Shown here: piece by piece, positions 1 to 8,819 of the stretch | How the letters are laid out: the number at the start of each line of letters is the position of its first letter | Numbering within the stretch: the first letter of the stretch is position 1 | Translations under genes and position numbers: made by a program | Notes under the pieces: generated by a model | What the model was told of the DNA's origin: nothing | Database searches by the model: none | Seen by the model: the letters and a program-made list of their open reading frames with translations, nothing else | DNA from: Mesaphorura yosii | Lineage: Eukaryota; Arthropoda; Collembola; Poduromorpha; Tullbergiidae | Assembly: GCA_009869945.1 (NCBI GenBank) | Contig: WIXG01000516.1 | Location: 1 to 44,530, forward strand | Direction: 5' to 3' | DNA length: 44,530 nucleotides

Positions 1-610
1 CCTTAGTCAAAGTTATTCGTCGGTGGATACTCAGGCAGCATTCATCGAAAACCGAAGCTCCAGTCATTTCCTACAAAGTGAAGAGCGCCGAGACGGGTAG
101 TTTTGGAGGAGCCTTCAACACCTGCCATGGCTCTACCTCGTCGGAAGAACTCGACCAACAAAACGTCAGCGCTATCCCAGAGACGAGTGCCATGACTTTC
201 TTACTCGACAGTTTTCGTATAGCCTTTAGTGGGGGATGCGACCCGACTGGCAGCCACTCCTGTGATTGCCTCTTTGTTTCTGGTGCGAAGTGATGAACAT
301 AGATTTCATCTCCAGTCACTATTTGGCCTTCAAAAAATTCGGGATCCAAACTATGCAGGTACAAATTTTCTTTGCACGCATTTTTCAGTCTTGCTTTTTG
401 GTCAGGCGTCAAAAGTTTGGGAATCCACCGCGCACACAACAGTACAAGGTTGAGCGAGACAGAAATTATTTTACGGACAGCATAAAAGGTGAGCTTCGTT
501 TTATGAGCAATGTCGCGAAGAGTTAGCCGCCTATCTTGATCCAGTACCGTACTGACCTTCTGAATGTTAGAGTTGGTGTGAACGATTCGCGGTCTACCGA
601 TTCGATCTTT
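1..610 (-). mobile_element. Decayed, truncated mariner-family transposase
   Basis: Read on the minus strand, the stretch from about 605 down to 210 encodes recognisable middle parts of a Tc1/mariner-superfamily (mariner type) transposase. These are a GRPR linker motif followed by the second helix-turn-helix region, then WIPKLLTPDQKAR, then VTGDEIYVHHFAPETKRQS with the first catalytic aspartate of the D,D34D triad. Below about 210 the reading frame shifts: the family-like text resumes in another frame (LLVEFFRRGRAM), so at least one frameshift is present. The second and third catalytic aspartates are not visible, and neither is the first DNA-binding helix-turn-helix. No terminal inverted repeat is seen. 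Near position 605 the similarity stops and an open plus-strand receptor-like exon begins. The copy is therefore a dead fragment. The family call is good; the exact ends are uncertain, and the left end may lie outside the window. Confidence 0.8.
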
Positions 611-1489
611 TCGCTCGGAAGTTGGCGTTGTACCACAGATTCGACATGACAAAGAAGGACGGAATGGAGAGGCTGACCAAACCGTTCCTCTTCCTGATCG
701 TCGTGCTCCTGATTCTCGCCGCAATCGGAGAAGGAATCATGGCCCACAATGGCGATAGACTGTTCAAATTCTTTCGGACAGAGTCCCTGGGACACAATAT
801 CCTGGTTGGGGTCGTTTGGGGCTACGTGGCCGTATTCCTGTTCTTCACCGGCGCATTCTTCGTGATTCTGGCTGTAAACTACTGCAATTCGATGAGAAAT
901 TTCCTGGCAAAAATCAGGTACGTGACTAAATAGCTTAAATGCAATAATTAAATAGAAAAATCAAAAGAATCGAGCCTAATTTCGATGCAGATTTGACCCG
1001 GAGAAGTCCGAGCTCGAGCAGCGCCTAGACCATCTACTCTTCCGCGCTCATCAAGTTTTGCACGTGCAGGCCATGGAATTCACATCCACTCTCATCGCAT
1101 TGGTCCTCGGTATGAGCTGCCAGATCGCTGGAATTTGCACAATGATTTACGTCGTTAGCGTCGTGCCCTTGGCTTTGGTCGTGCAAACTGCCACCAATCC
1201 GGCTGTGGTCACGGGCGCCACTAAGGCGTGCCTCGACTTTGCTATGAAGTACACGAAAGGATCCCAAGTGCTCCCTGCGTCATTCCGAGAATGCTCGAAG
1301 AACATCAGCTACGCCGCCGTAGCCTCGCCCCAGCAGCTTCGACTTCATTAGAGTCAGCGACGAATTTTCAGGACGTATCACCCATTCCACTTTAAAATCG
1401 GGTGTTTCATGGACATCACAGAGAAGACGTTTGTAGTAACGATTTCGGACGTCGTCTTTCAGGGCGTTTGGTCGATTCTTCTGCTTTAA
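604..1489 (+). pseudogene. Receptor-like multi-membrane gene fragment 1 (possible gustatory/odorant receptor relative)
   Basis: Two exons are visible. Exon 1 is open up to the donor at 918 and exon 2 starts at 991 after a 73-nt intron with clear GT and CAG ends. Exon 1 encodes at least two hydrophobic helices (around PFLFLIVVLLILAAIGEGIM and VWGYVAVFLFFTGAFFVILA). Exon 2 encodes a charged loop (LEQRLDHLLFRAH), two more hydrophobic segments, and a tail ending SDVVFQGVWSILLL. An in-frame TAG at 1349-1351 interrupts exon 2, and the same frame then continues to a TAA at 1487-1489. In the sister copy on the other strand the matching codon is a lysine. No good start ATG is present: the frame is already open where the mariner debris ends, so the 5' part was probably lost. 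The C-terminal pattern resembles arthropod chemoreceptors, but that assignment is tentative. A poly(A) signal lies at 1609-1614. Confidence 0.5.
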
Positions 1490-1608
1490 AATGCAGAACG
1501 CATACGCTTTGAAAGTGGACATCGCGTATTCGCGTGTAGTGAATGCAAAACTCAATTGTCTGCACGTTAATTACTTAAGGCACGGAGAACGCCGAGGCCT
1601 AAGACGAT

Positions 1609-1614
1609 AATAAA
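1609..1614 (+). other. Poly(A) signal AATAAA after receptor-like fragment 1
   Basis: A canonical AATAAA hexamer lies 120 nt downstream of the TAA at 1487-1489, on the same strand. It suggests that the ancestral gene ended here. The interval 1615-1794 between the two tail-to-tail copies holds AT-rich sequence and nothing else recognised. Confidence 0.4.
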
Positions 1615-1794
1615 AGCGGTAGAATGCTTATTCAATTAATTAGTTTCTCTTATCAATATTTATAAATATAGCTCGGTGGTGGTGCGAGTGCGATGAAGCG
1701 AAGCTTTTACATCCAAAATTCAAAAACACGCGCTGGTGCCCCGGTGCTTCGAATAAAACTCAGTGGAGGCACTGCGCTGCTAGTTTGAAACGGG

Positions 1795-2282
1795 TTAAAG
1801 CAGAAGTGCCCTAACGCCTTCGATCACGACGTCCGAAGTCGCCACCACAAACGTTTGCTTGATGATATTCATAAACCTCCCGGTTCTAAAGTACAGCGGG
1901 CGGTGCGTTCTGAACTCTGCACGTTGGCTTTTGTGCAGCGCAATTTGATCGTGCGCCACGCCCAGGCTCCAAGCCCGAAATGACGCTGGGAACTCTCTAG
2001 AAGCGCGTATGTAAATGATCCCGAAATCCAGGCATGCCTTCGTTGTAATCGCGGTCAAAACCTCGGCGACAAACATGAAAGCGGTCAGGCTGACTGGAAG
2101 TTTGTGGCCCATTCGGACGGTGATGCAGATCGTCCTGATTTCAATCAGACAGCTGATTTCAAGCAGGACCGTAATCAAGGTGACTGTGAATTCCGCGGCT
2201 TGCACGTACAGGACTAGGTGGGCTCGGAAGAGGAGGTGGTCCCTCCTCTGCTTGAGCTCGTTCTTGTCCAGACTGAATCTAG
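1795..2282 (-). pseudogene. Receptor-like fragment 2, last exon only, sister of fragment 1
   Basis: The minus-strand frame from 2282 down to a TAA at 1795-1797 encodes about 161 residues that align along their whole length with exon 2 of the 991-1489 copy. Shared blocks include DHLLFRAH, TKACLDF, PASFR and TFVV followed by SDVV near the C-terminus. An acceptor (ATCTAG) sits at the same codon position and phase as in the sister gene, so the intron position is conserved. No matching first exon was found to the right, up to about 3000, so this copy looks truncated. It has no internal stop in the exon itself. The two copies are arranged tail to tail with about 300 nt between their stops. As with its sister, a chemoreceptor-superfamily identity is an inference from membrane helices and C-terminal pattern. 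Confidence 0.5.
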
Positions 2283-3074
2283 ATGGAATTAAATGATAAA
2301 TAAGCGACAAAAATCTCTACACAGAAGGATGCAAGAACAAGATCATAAAAATTCTGAGGTGCCCTGCCAGGCTCGACTCGTCTTGCCTGTTATACCGTTT
2401 TTGTCGCATTTCCCATCGTCATCTTAATGCATGCTAAACAGATACAAACAAGAAGCTTATGCTTATGATCATATCTCCACGTTTTACTGGTTTTACGGTG
2501 TATTATGAATATGAAATGTCATCGCGATTACAATTACGCTTAACGTACACACGGAGGGGCCATAAAACGGTCGGGCGGGCCAGCCGGGAGTCGTCAAGTC
2601 TTAAATTACGAGCACGTCGCTGCCCCAGTTCGCCACAAACTCAGGCATCTAATCTGTAGCTTTGTATGATGAGCATGTAAACTGGCCCACTGAACGGCTT
2701 CAGCTCGCAGAATCCTTTGGCTGCCATGAGGTTGCGGGTTCATCAGAGATCTTGATCTTTTGTCTTGCTTTTTCCTTCTTCCTTGTTTTATAGTATCGCT
2801 AGCAGCACACGGCCACGGATTGATTACTGATTACCGATTACATCACATTTTAATTTAAATCAATCGTGATTACGGATTACGCAACGCAACAATGCAAGGT
2901 GCACTTTGTTTCATATTTCGACTCCCAAGTTGGCCAATAAGTCATCAATTCCATTTTTGTTTGTTATCAACACAGATCGCAGTCACCGTAGATAAAGTCA
3001 ATCTAGCCGTTTCAGCATTCAGTTCAGCATTGAAAGTCAACCAAAGTACGCAGTGATACAGGTCGGTGGAAAGA
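2283..3074. other. Intergenic: upstream region of the HORMA/TFIIS-N gene
   Basis: No coding exon recognised. Around 2815-2885 there are loosely repeated GATTAC-like words. A TCAGT initiator-like word occurs near 3020-3026 (TTCAGTTCAGC), 50 nt before the ATG at 3075. Two possible splice acceptors (ATCAACACAG and TGATACAG) lie in the last 110 nt, so a non-coding 5' exon further upstream is possible. None of these regulatory readings is strong. Confidence 0.3.
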
Positions 3075-4343
3075 ATGGAGGCTTCATACCCAAGTCCATA
3101 CTCTCTGGGCACTCCAACACCTTCTCCAGACACTCCAGGGTCAGAAATACAGTCGTCTTACTCTCCAGGCAGCATAGATTCCAGCCCAGGAGCACTACTT
3201 GCGCCGCCAACTCCAGTTTTCGAGGCAGCCGCTGCCGCCTCCTTCCACGACTTCTTTCTCGGATTCTTTGGCACAGCTCTGTACAAGAAAGCGTCCGACA
3301 AGTCACCGTACTTCCTCACTACGCGCCTGTTCAACCTGCGCCTGCATCTCCCCCGTGATCCAAACATCTCCCGGTATTTGGAAGAAACAAGCCGACGAGC
3401 AGCACGACTTGTTCTCCAGAACGAAGTCGACGAAGTCAAACTCAACGTGGTCACCGACTCCAGACTCGTCTTGCAACAATTTGTAGTGAAAATCGGTATC
3501 GGAGGCGCGCTGACTCCGACAGCCAGCGAACTGGAGAGTATTCGATCAGGGCTCCGTCAAATTCTGACGGCATTTAGTGATGAAAGAACGGTGGTCCCCG
3601 TTCCCGGCCATGTGGGTGGCTACTTCGACATCCAACTCTACGATCCAGGCCAGTCGCTGATCGATTCGATATTCCAGAGCCCCACCACCTCGACTCCTCA
3701 CGTTTTTCATGTGCACGTCGCGATTCTTGTCAGGCAGCTCTTCTTCAATGTTTATGTCCTGACGTATGGTCCAGTCATGGATTCCGGGTGCCCACCCGCT
3801 ACGAGTTTGAATTGGGATTTGACGCCGCCGCCGTACGGACATTCACAGGGAAGCTTGCCGACGACGACTCCGGCGAGGAGACCGGCCCCGCTTCGCGACC
3901 CGGAGCAGCTGCTTAGAAACCTGGCTCCTCTTCTGGACCCGCTAACCGGTGGAATCGGCTCGCAGCTGCACGTTTCGATCATTCTCAACCTCATGACTCG
4001 ATTCAGCGCCAAGACGATGTCAAAATGCATGTACATCAACATCCTTCACTCGACCAGCCCACCAGTCTTGCGCCTTTTCCTGGAGCAGGGCGGCTGGAAC
4101 CTGTTTCAGACATGGATGCACGACATCCTGTGGAAGGCTAATCACAAAGTTTTGCAGGAGCTCCTGCTGCTCATTGATTGGGTGGAAGTGCCCTCCGAAA
4201 TGCTGAGACTCAACAGCCTCCCTAGACTAATGCGGGATTTGACGATGCACACGCATCCGATCGTCAGGGCAGTGGCTAAGCGAATTGACACGAATTGGAG
4301 GGCGATTTTGGCTGAAGATGGAGATGAAGAACAGGAAAGTTGA
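3075..4343 (+). CDS. HORMA domain (REV7/MAD2-like) fused to a PNUTS-type TFIIS-N domain
   Basis: A single uninterrupted reading frame of 422 residues. The start is the first ATG (AAAGAATGG context). Residues 1-48 are a Ser/Pro/Thr-rich disordered leader with several SP and TP pairs. Residues 50-235 fit a HORMA fold. FFLGFFGTALYKK and SPYFLTTRLFN match the first helix region of REV7/MAD2, and DPNISRYLEETSRR matches the REV7 segment around its conserved Tyr63 (here Tyr101). Then come VDEVKLNVV, QQFVVKI, and GLRQILTAF with FDIQLYD. Residues 236-274 are a Pro/Thr linker. Residues 275-412 match the TFIIS N-terminal (LW) domain at the start of PNUTS: TMSKCMYINILHST, then FLEQGGWNLFQTWM and a closing LPRLMRDLT with a terminal NW. 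The REV7 seatbelt segment around human Trp171 is missing or shortened. No PNUTS RVxF PP1-docking motif or zinc finger follows. HORMA proteins clamp short peptides and TFIIS-N domains bind linear motifs in transcription factors, so a nuclear scaffold role is inferred. The gene has no intron, unlike most neighbours. Confidence 0.8.
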   Translation: MEASYPSPYSLGTPTPSPDTPGSEIQSSYSPGSIDSSPGALLAPPTPVFEAAAAASFHDFFLGFFGTALYKKASDKSPYFLTTRLFNLRLHLPRDPNISRYLEETSRRAARLVLQNEVDEVKLNVVTDSRLVLQQFVVKIGIGGALTPTASELESIRSGLRQILTAFSDERTVVPVPGHVGGYFDIQLYDPGQSLIDSIFQSPTTSTPHVFHVHVAILVRQLFFNVYVLTYGPVMDSGCPPATSLNWDLTPPPYGHSQGSLPTTTPARRPAPLRDPEQLLRNLAPLLDPLTGGIGSQLHVSIILNLMTRFSAKTMSKCMYINILHSTSPPVLRLFLEQGGWNLFQTWMHDILWKANHKVLQELLLLIDWVEVPSEMLRLNSLPRLMRDLTMHTHPIVRAVAKRIDTNWRAILAEDGDEEQES

Positions 4344-4354
4344 AGATTGTGAAC

Positions 4355-4360
4355 AATAAA
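4355..4360 (+). other. Poly(A) signal AATAAA of the HORMA/TFIIS-N gene
   Basis: A canonical AATAAA begins 12 nt after the TGA at 4341-4343, giving a very short 3' untranslated region. The convergent gene on the other strand has two minus-strand AATAAA words at 4432-4437 and 4440-4445, so the two transcripts probably end within about 100 nt of each other. Confidence 0.6.
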
Positions 4361-4645
4361 AACACTAAACACACGTCTCGTCGGCTGGATTTTTCCTCAA
4401 TTAGCACAACCACAAGGTATCTTTATTACTTTATTCTTAACCATATCTTCTCATTTACGCCAGAACGTAAACAAATCAACGCAACAACTAACTTCGACGT
4501 GCATTATATCACGTTATGCGAAGGAAAGTATCAAATTTCTTAATAAACTATCGCTTAACTAAAGAAACAGAGTCCTTAAGTTCTAAAGAGAATCGAGACT
4601 ACGTAGACGTATTATACAAGAATGCAGCAGATAACAGATATTCGA

Positions 4646-6069
4646 TTACTTCGCCGACAAAATGAGCTCCTTAAACTTGTCCAGTGCGTTCTCGATGGCC
4701 TCGACCTCAGTGTGTCCAGCAAAGAAACGGAGAAAGATAAGATTTTGGAAAATTCAGCTAATTCAGGCTAAACTACAGAAATTTTCTTACCATTAACTTC
4801 CTCTAGTTCCACATTCTCCACTTCTTTGGGATTGGCATCAGCCACCATCTTGCATCCATACACCGGTCCTTCAGTGAATTTGGTCTTTGGGTTGAATCCG
4901 ACCAGATCGCAGAAAGTCTTGATTTTGCGCAGCTGCTCGCGAGAAGCCCAGCCTGAAAATTTGGCCGAACGCGAACGCCCAACACGAGATCAGAGAATAA
5001 ATAAGAACTTCAGACTCTTAATTGAATTCACAACGCCGCTGAAAGTTGAACGAAGAATGACTGAACTTACACTGCTGAGTCTCGCATTCGACCATCAAAT
5101 CATCGAGGGTCATGACCCTGGTCTTCGTCTTCGCCTCCTTCTTGGTCTTTGCAACTTCCTTCACATTCTCCTTTGCGTTTGCCTGCCTCATGTCAATCTT
5201 TGGTGCTGCCACTGCCACTGTTGCAGCTGCAGCTGGCTTCAATTCGTCATTCTCGTTGTATAGGACATTAACTTCTGTGACGACTTTCTCGGCCACGGCA
5301 GACTTGAACTGCTGAGCCACCGATTTTGCTGGTGCTGCTGCAGTTTTCATTGTCGGAATTGCCGGTGCGGTTCGTGCTGTCACCATTCCAGTTTCAGTCT
5401 TGACCGGAGCTTCAGCCCGAGCCTGAGGAGGTCTCGGTGCAGCTACAGCAGGCGCCACCACCAGCTGCTTGATGTCTTGATGAGCCAATCCTGTGGGCAT
5501 GGGGACAAGAAAAGAAATACTCGATTGTCCGAATTGCTTCGAAATCGTGATGAAATTACCTTTGTTGTTGTCAACGTGGTCGACTGTATCAGCGCCAGCA
5601 TAATCCTGAATGTCTTCGTCCTCTTCGTCAGAAAGTATGAAGCCAGCATACCGATTTTCGGTGTCACCACTCGCCTTCGACTTGCCCGTTGCCATCGCCG
5701 GCGCTGCCGGTGATACGCTTTTCTTTCTGGACTCCACACTCAGCAACTGCTTCAGAATTTCTTCGTCCGGATCTGATCTCGGCGCAACTTTCTTCGCCTG
5801 CTTTTCCTTTGCCTCGATAATGTCTTTGACCGGGGCAAACTCGGGTAGTGTCTTGTGCAGGTGAAAATTATGGTCCGAATCAGCGGAGCGTTTCGTATAC
5901 AACTGAAATTAGTAAGGTAATCAGCGAATCAGCTAACCAGTGGATTGTGGATTATGCAGGCTTAGATTTAGCCACTTACATCTATGTGAGTGTTCCTAAG
6001 TTCCTCGGAAGGGGTGACCTTATACTTGGCGTGATTGGCATATTCCACCAAACACGCGATAACAGGCAT
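4646..6069 (-). CDS. Five-exon gene of unknown function, acidic and Ala/Pro-rich
   Basis: Exons on the minus strand: 6069-5980 (start MPVIACLVEYANHAKYK), 5902-5560, 5490-5071, 4952-4791 and a last exon ending at the TAA at 4646-4648. Introns are 77, 69, 118 nt and one about 85 nt. The first three have clean GTAAGT-like donors and pyrimidine-CAG acceptors, with phases 0, 1 and 1. The protein is about 360 residues. It has a short conserved-looking N-terminus, a Lys-rich stretch, an acidic patch (FILSDEEDEDIQDYAG), a long Ala/Pro/Val-rich low-complexity middle, then a compact C-terminal segment (WASREQLRKIKTFCDLVGF, then KFTEGPVYGCKM) and a helical end (EAIENALDKFKELILSAK). No signal peptide or membrane helix. 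I do not recognise the family. The last splice is ambiguous: the strong donor at 4790 puts the last exon out of frame when joined to the first AG after the pyrimidine tract. The weak donor GAA|GTTAAT at 4797 joined to 4705 keeps it in frame. Confidence 0.7.
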
Positions 6070-8819
6070 CTTGATTTGGCGATTTGAATTGCGAATTCAC
6101 GAATTTGGTCCTTAAATCGATCGAGTCGAAGAATGCGAACAGGATTCTTGTCGGCACTGTCAGGATATTAACAATTTAAGGCTTAGGGTTTCTTGGACAC
6201 ACAGGCTACAGAATAAATTAATAATATCATTGAAAGTCCCCTCACCTGGACTGAATGGTCCGTAGTCTTAATTATTCCCAATTTATTGTCCTCACTCTCT
6301 AATTTCAATCAATTAATGAGTCAGCAGTCAACAATACAAACTTTTGCCAGGAGAGTCGCGGAAAGATGCAAATGCAAGAGAAATGACAAGCGCTTTTAGT
6401 CTCTTCGTGGATCGCCTTTCTCAGTTCATCAGCTGCTCTCCGTTCGTCTCACATCTCGGTCGAGCGCGGCTCAACACTGAAGATCAGCGTTCTTTAATCT
6501 TTGTCTGGTGAATCCTTTTACAGACCCACCAGTGTTTCAGGTTGAAAACTGTTCCGCATTGTTTTCTCGTTCGTCAGGCACGAAATTAATGATCTGTAAA
6601 CTGAATTAGCTTGTGAATCTTTCATGTGTGTGTTCACAATGCAATCTGAGGACTGGCTAATGGATTTCTTTTATTGTCTTTGGCTATTTGTCTTTTGTCT
6701 TTTACTGTTATTGTCACTCCTATAATTGATTACTGGTGCGGCGAGCCGGTTACGATGTGTATTCATGATTCGTGTCTTCACGACGGTCGGGTGTCGTATC
6801 GGGTCTGATTTTACTACAAATTACATCCGTAAACCTAAGAATTTGATGTTTGCCGCTTAATTCCTCTTCATTAAACTAAATTCTCGTCAGAATTGAGTGC
6901 CGGGCCGCAATCAAGGCAGATGCGAGATGCGAATCGTCAAAATGAGGACGAGACCTGAAATTAGTTAAATCCAGTCGTGCGAAGTACTGAAAGCCTGAAA
7001 GCTTCTTTCCTGAGTTGGTGTGGATCTTCCCAGGAGGCAGCTCCGAAAGCTGTTATTTAATCTTCAATCGCGTGGATAATCTTCAATTCAATGCATAAAG
7101 TGCCAGTATTCCAGTTTTAATATTCTACGTTCTCTATATCATTTGAGTTCTGCAAAAGTTTGCTCTTTGCGAAACAAAAAAACAATTTACTTTACAGTAA
7201 TTATTCCAATTCGCAATTCCCAGTGGTTCACTGTTCGTGTTTAATTGAAATTAATCGCCTTCGTTCCCTCGTGAAAATCTCCACGACTATGAGCGCGGCA
7301 GACTGAATTTGATCGAAGACGAAGACGCTCGACGAAAGAGGAAATAACTGCTGTAATATAGTCAAGTATCTGGTCTGAGACTGGATTTATGAAACGGCGC
7401 GACGTCTTGGAAAATAGCAACATCGATTCAGGCGAACTCTGGACATTTTAGTCAATTAATCAAAAGTCGAAAGTCAAAGGGATACAACAAAGCAAAGCAA
7501 ACTAATTAATTTGTCATCAGTAAGTAAATTAGGAGTGCTTTAATTTTGAGCTCTGTAATGAAAATGGAGTCTGCTTTCATCTTCAGCATTCATCTCTCAG
7601 CAGTTTCCAAGATCGAACGAGCTTTTCTTCATTTCCAGGTAAGAAAGTAAGATTAAGTGATGAACTGAACTTTTAACTCGTTATTTGTATGTAAATTAAG
7701 TGCCAACCAGCGTCTTTCATGAATCATGAAGATACGATCGCGTCGAGCATCTGCATCTTATTTATGAATGACAACTGAAATATTCATGATGCTTTATCTT
7801 TTGGTTCTCTTTCTTGTTCTCCAGGACTTAGGAAGAGTTAAGCTTAAGCTTCCAGCTCCAGTTAGCCCCACCAGCTTGAACTTTCACCATCAGCCATCAA
7901 CCAGCCTGAATCCAGAAGCATCTTGCCTTGCATTATCTTCGATGGCCATCGTAGCAGTGGCTGTGGCAATAACATAAATCTTGTCCAGCCTATTGCTTAT
8001 TGCAGTTGAGACCAAGAAGACCAAGACCAATTCATCCCTTAATGATAATGTCCTCTTTTATTCGCCCTATTTATCATTGCCCACTGCAGATCCCATTCAG
8101 AGATGTTATCTTTATTACCGTCCAAGCATAAATCTGATGTCTTCTGTTTCTGCATGCTGGTCGTTGATCCGTTTCGCATTCGCGTTCTGTGGGCCGCCAT
8201 CGCTGTCCTCATCAGTCATTCACAGATCTCTTCGTTGCTCTTTTGATCTCTCGTCGCCTTTCATTTCATTGACGCCTGACTGCGGCCTGACGGCCGAAAT
8301 TAATTATGCGATCAAGAAAACTGAAGACGAAGCGAGGCAGCCAGTCACCAGTAAAAAGATCAAAGCATCATGGGAAAGTTTCTGGCCTGGATCTTTGATA
8401 TCTGAGTTAATGATCTGTGCGAAGAAGTTTCTCCTTTCTGAGGCCGTATTTCGCTATTTCGCTATTTCTCATGATGGCTGTCAAAAGTCAAAACTGAACA
8501 ACTTTCTTCACATCGCCGCAACATGGCACGAACGACTTGCCACTTCCAGGAAACAAAAGAAAGGAAAACAACTTCTTGAGGTCCGTCACGCCTTCGCCGC
8601 CTTGCTCTTTGACCCGAATACTGAAAATTTCCATTTATTGCCTTGAATAATCTGAATCTGTGAACTGATTTACTGATAATCGCGTTTCTTGTATTTTGCA
8701 CTTGGTTAAACGTGAAAACTTAATTAACTTTAAGCAAAGTCAAGCGTTAATTATGCAATTATGCATTATTTACATGATATTCTTCATGGCACAAGAAAAT
8801 TCGGCCCTCGCCTTCATCT
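6070..8819. other. Intergenic region between the five-exon gene and tetraspan gene A
   Basis: No convincing gene. The open frame at 7981-8646 (221 codons) begins at a TTG, has no recognisable motif and appears to be chance. One weak possibility is a small spliced frame: ATG at 7558, donor CAG|GTAAGA after 7638, acceptor CTCCAG before 7825, and stop at 7975-7977. A minus-strand AATAAA (plus-strand TTTATT 8634-8639) lies about 180 nt past the stop of gene A and probably serves it. Otherwise the region has AT-rich text without repeats that I can name. Confidence 0.3.

Noticed and set aside
3764..3848. Possible intron in the linker of the HORMA/TFIIS-N gene
   Set aside because: GT and CAG ends exist, but removal of 85 nt would break the frame of the conserved C-terminal domain.
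7981..8646. 221-codon open frame
   Set aside because: It starts at TTG, has no motif, no splice or promoter context, and its composition follows the local non-coding DNA.
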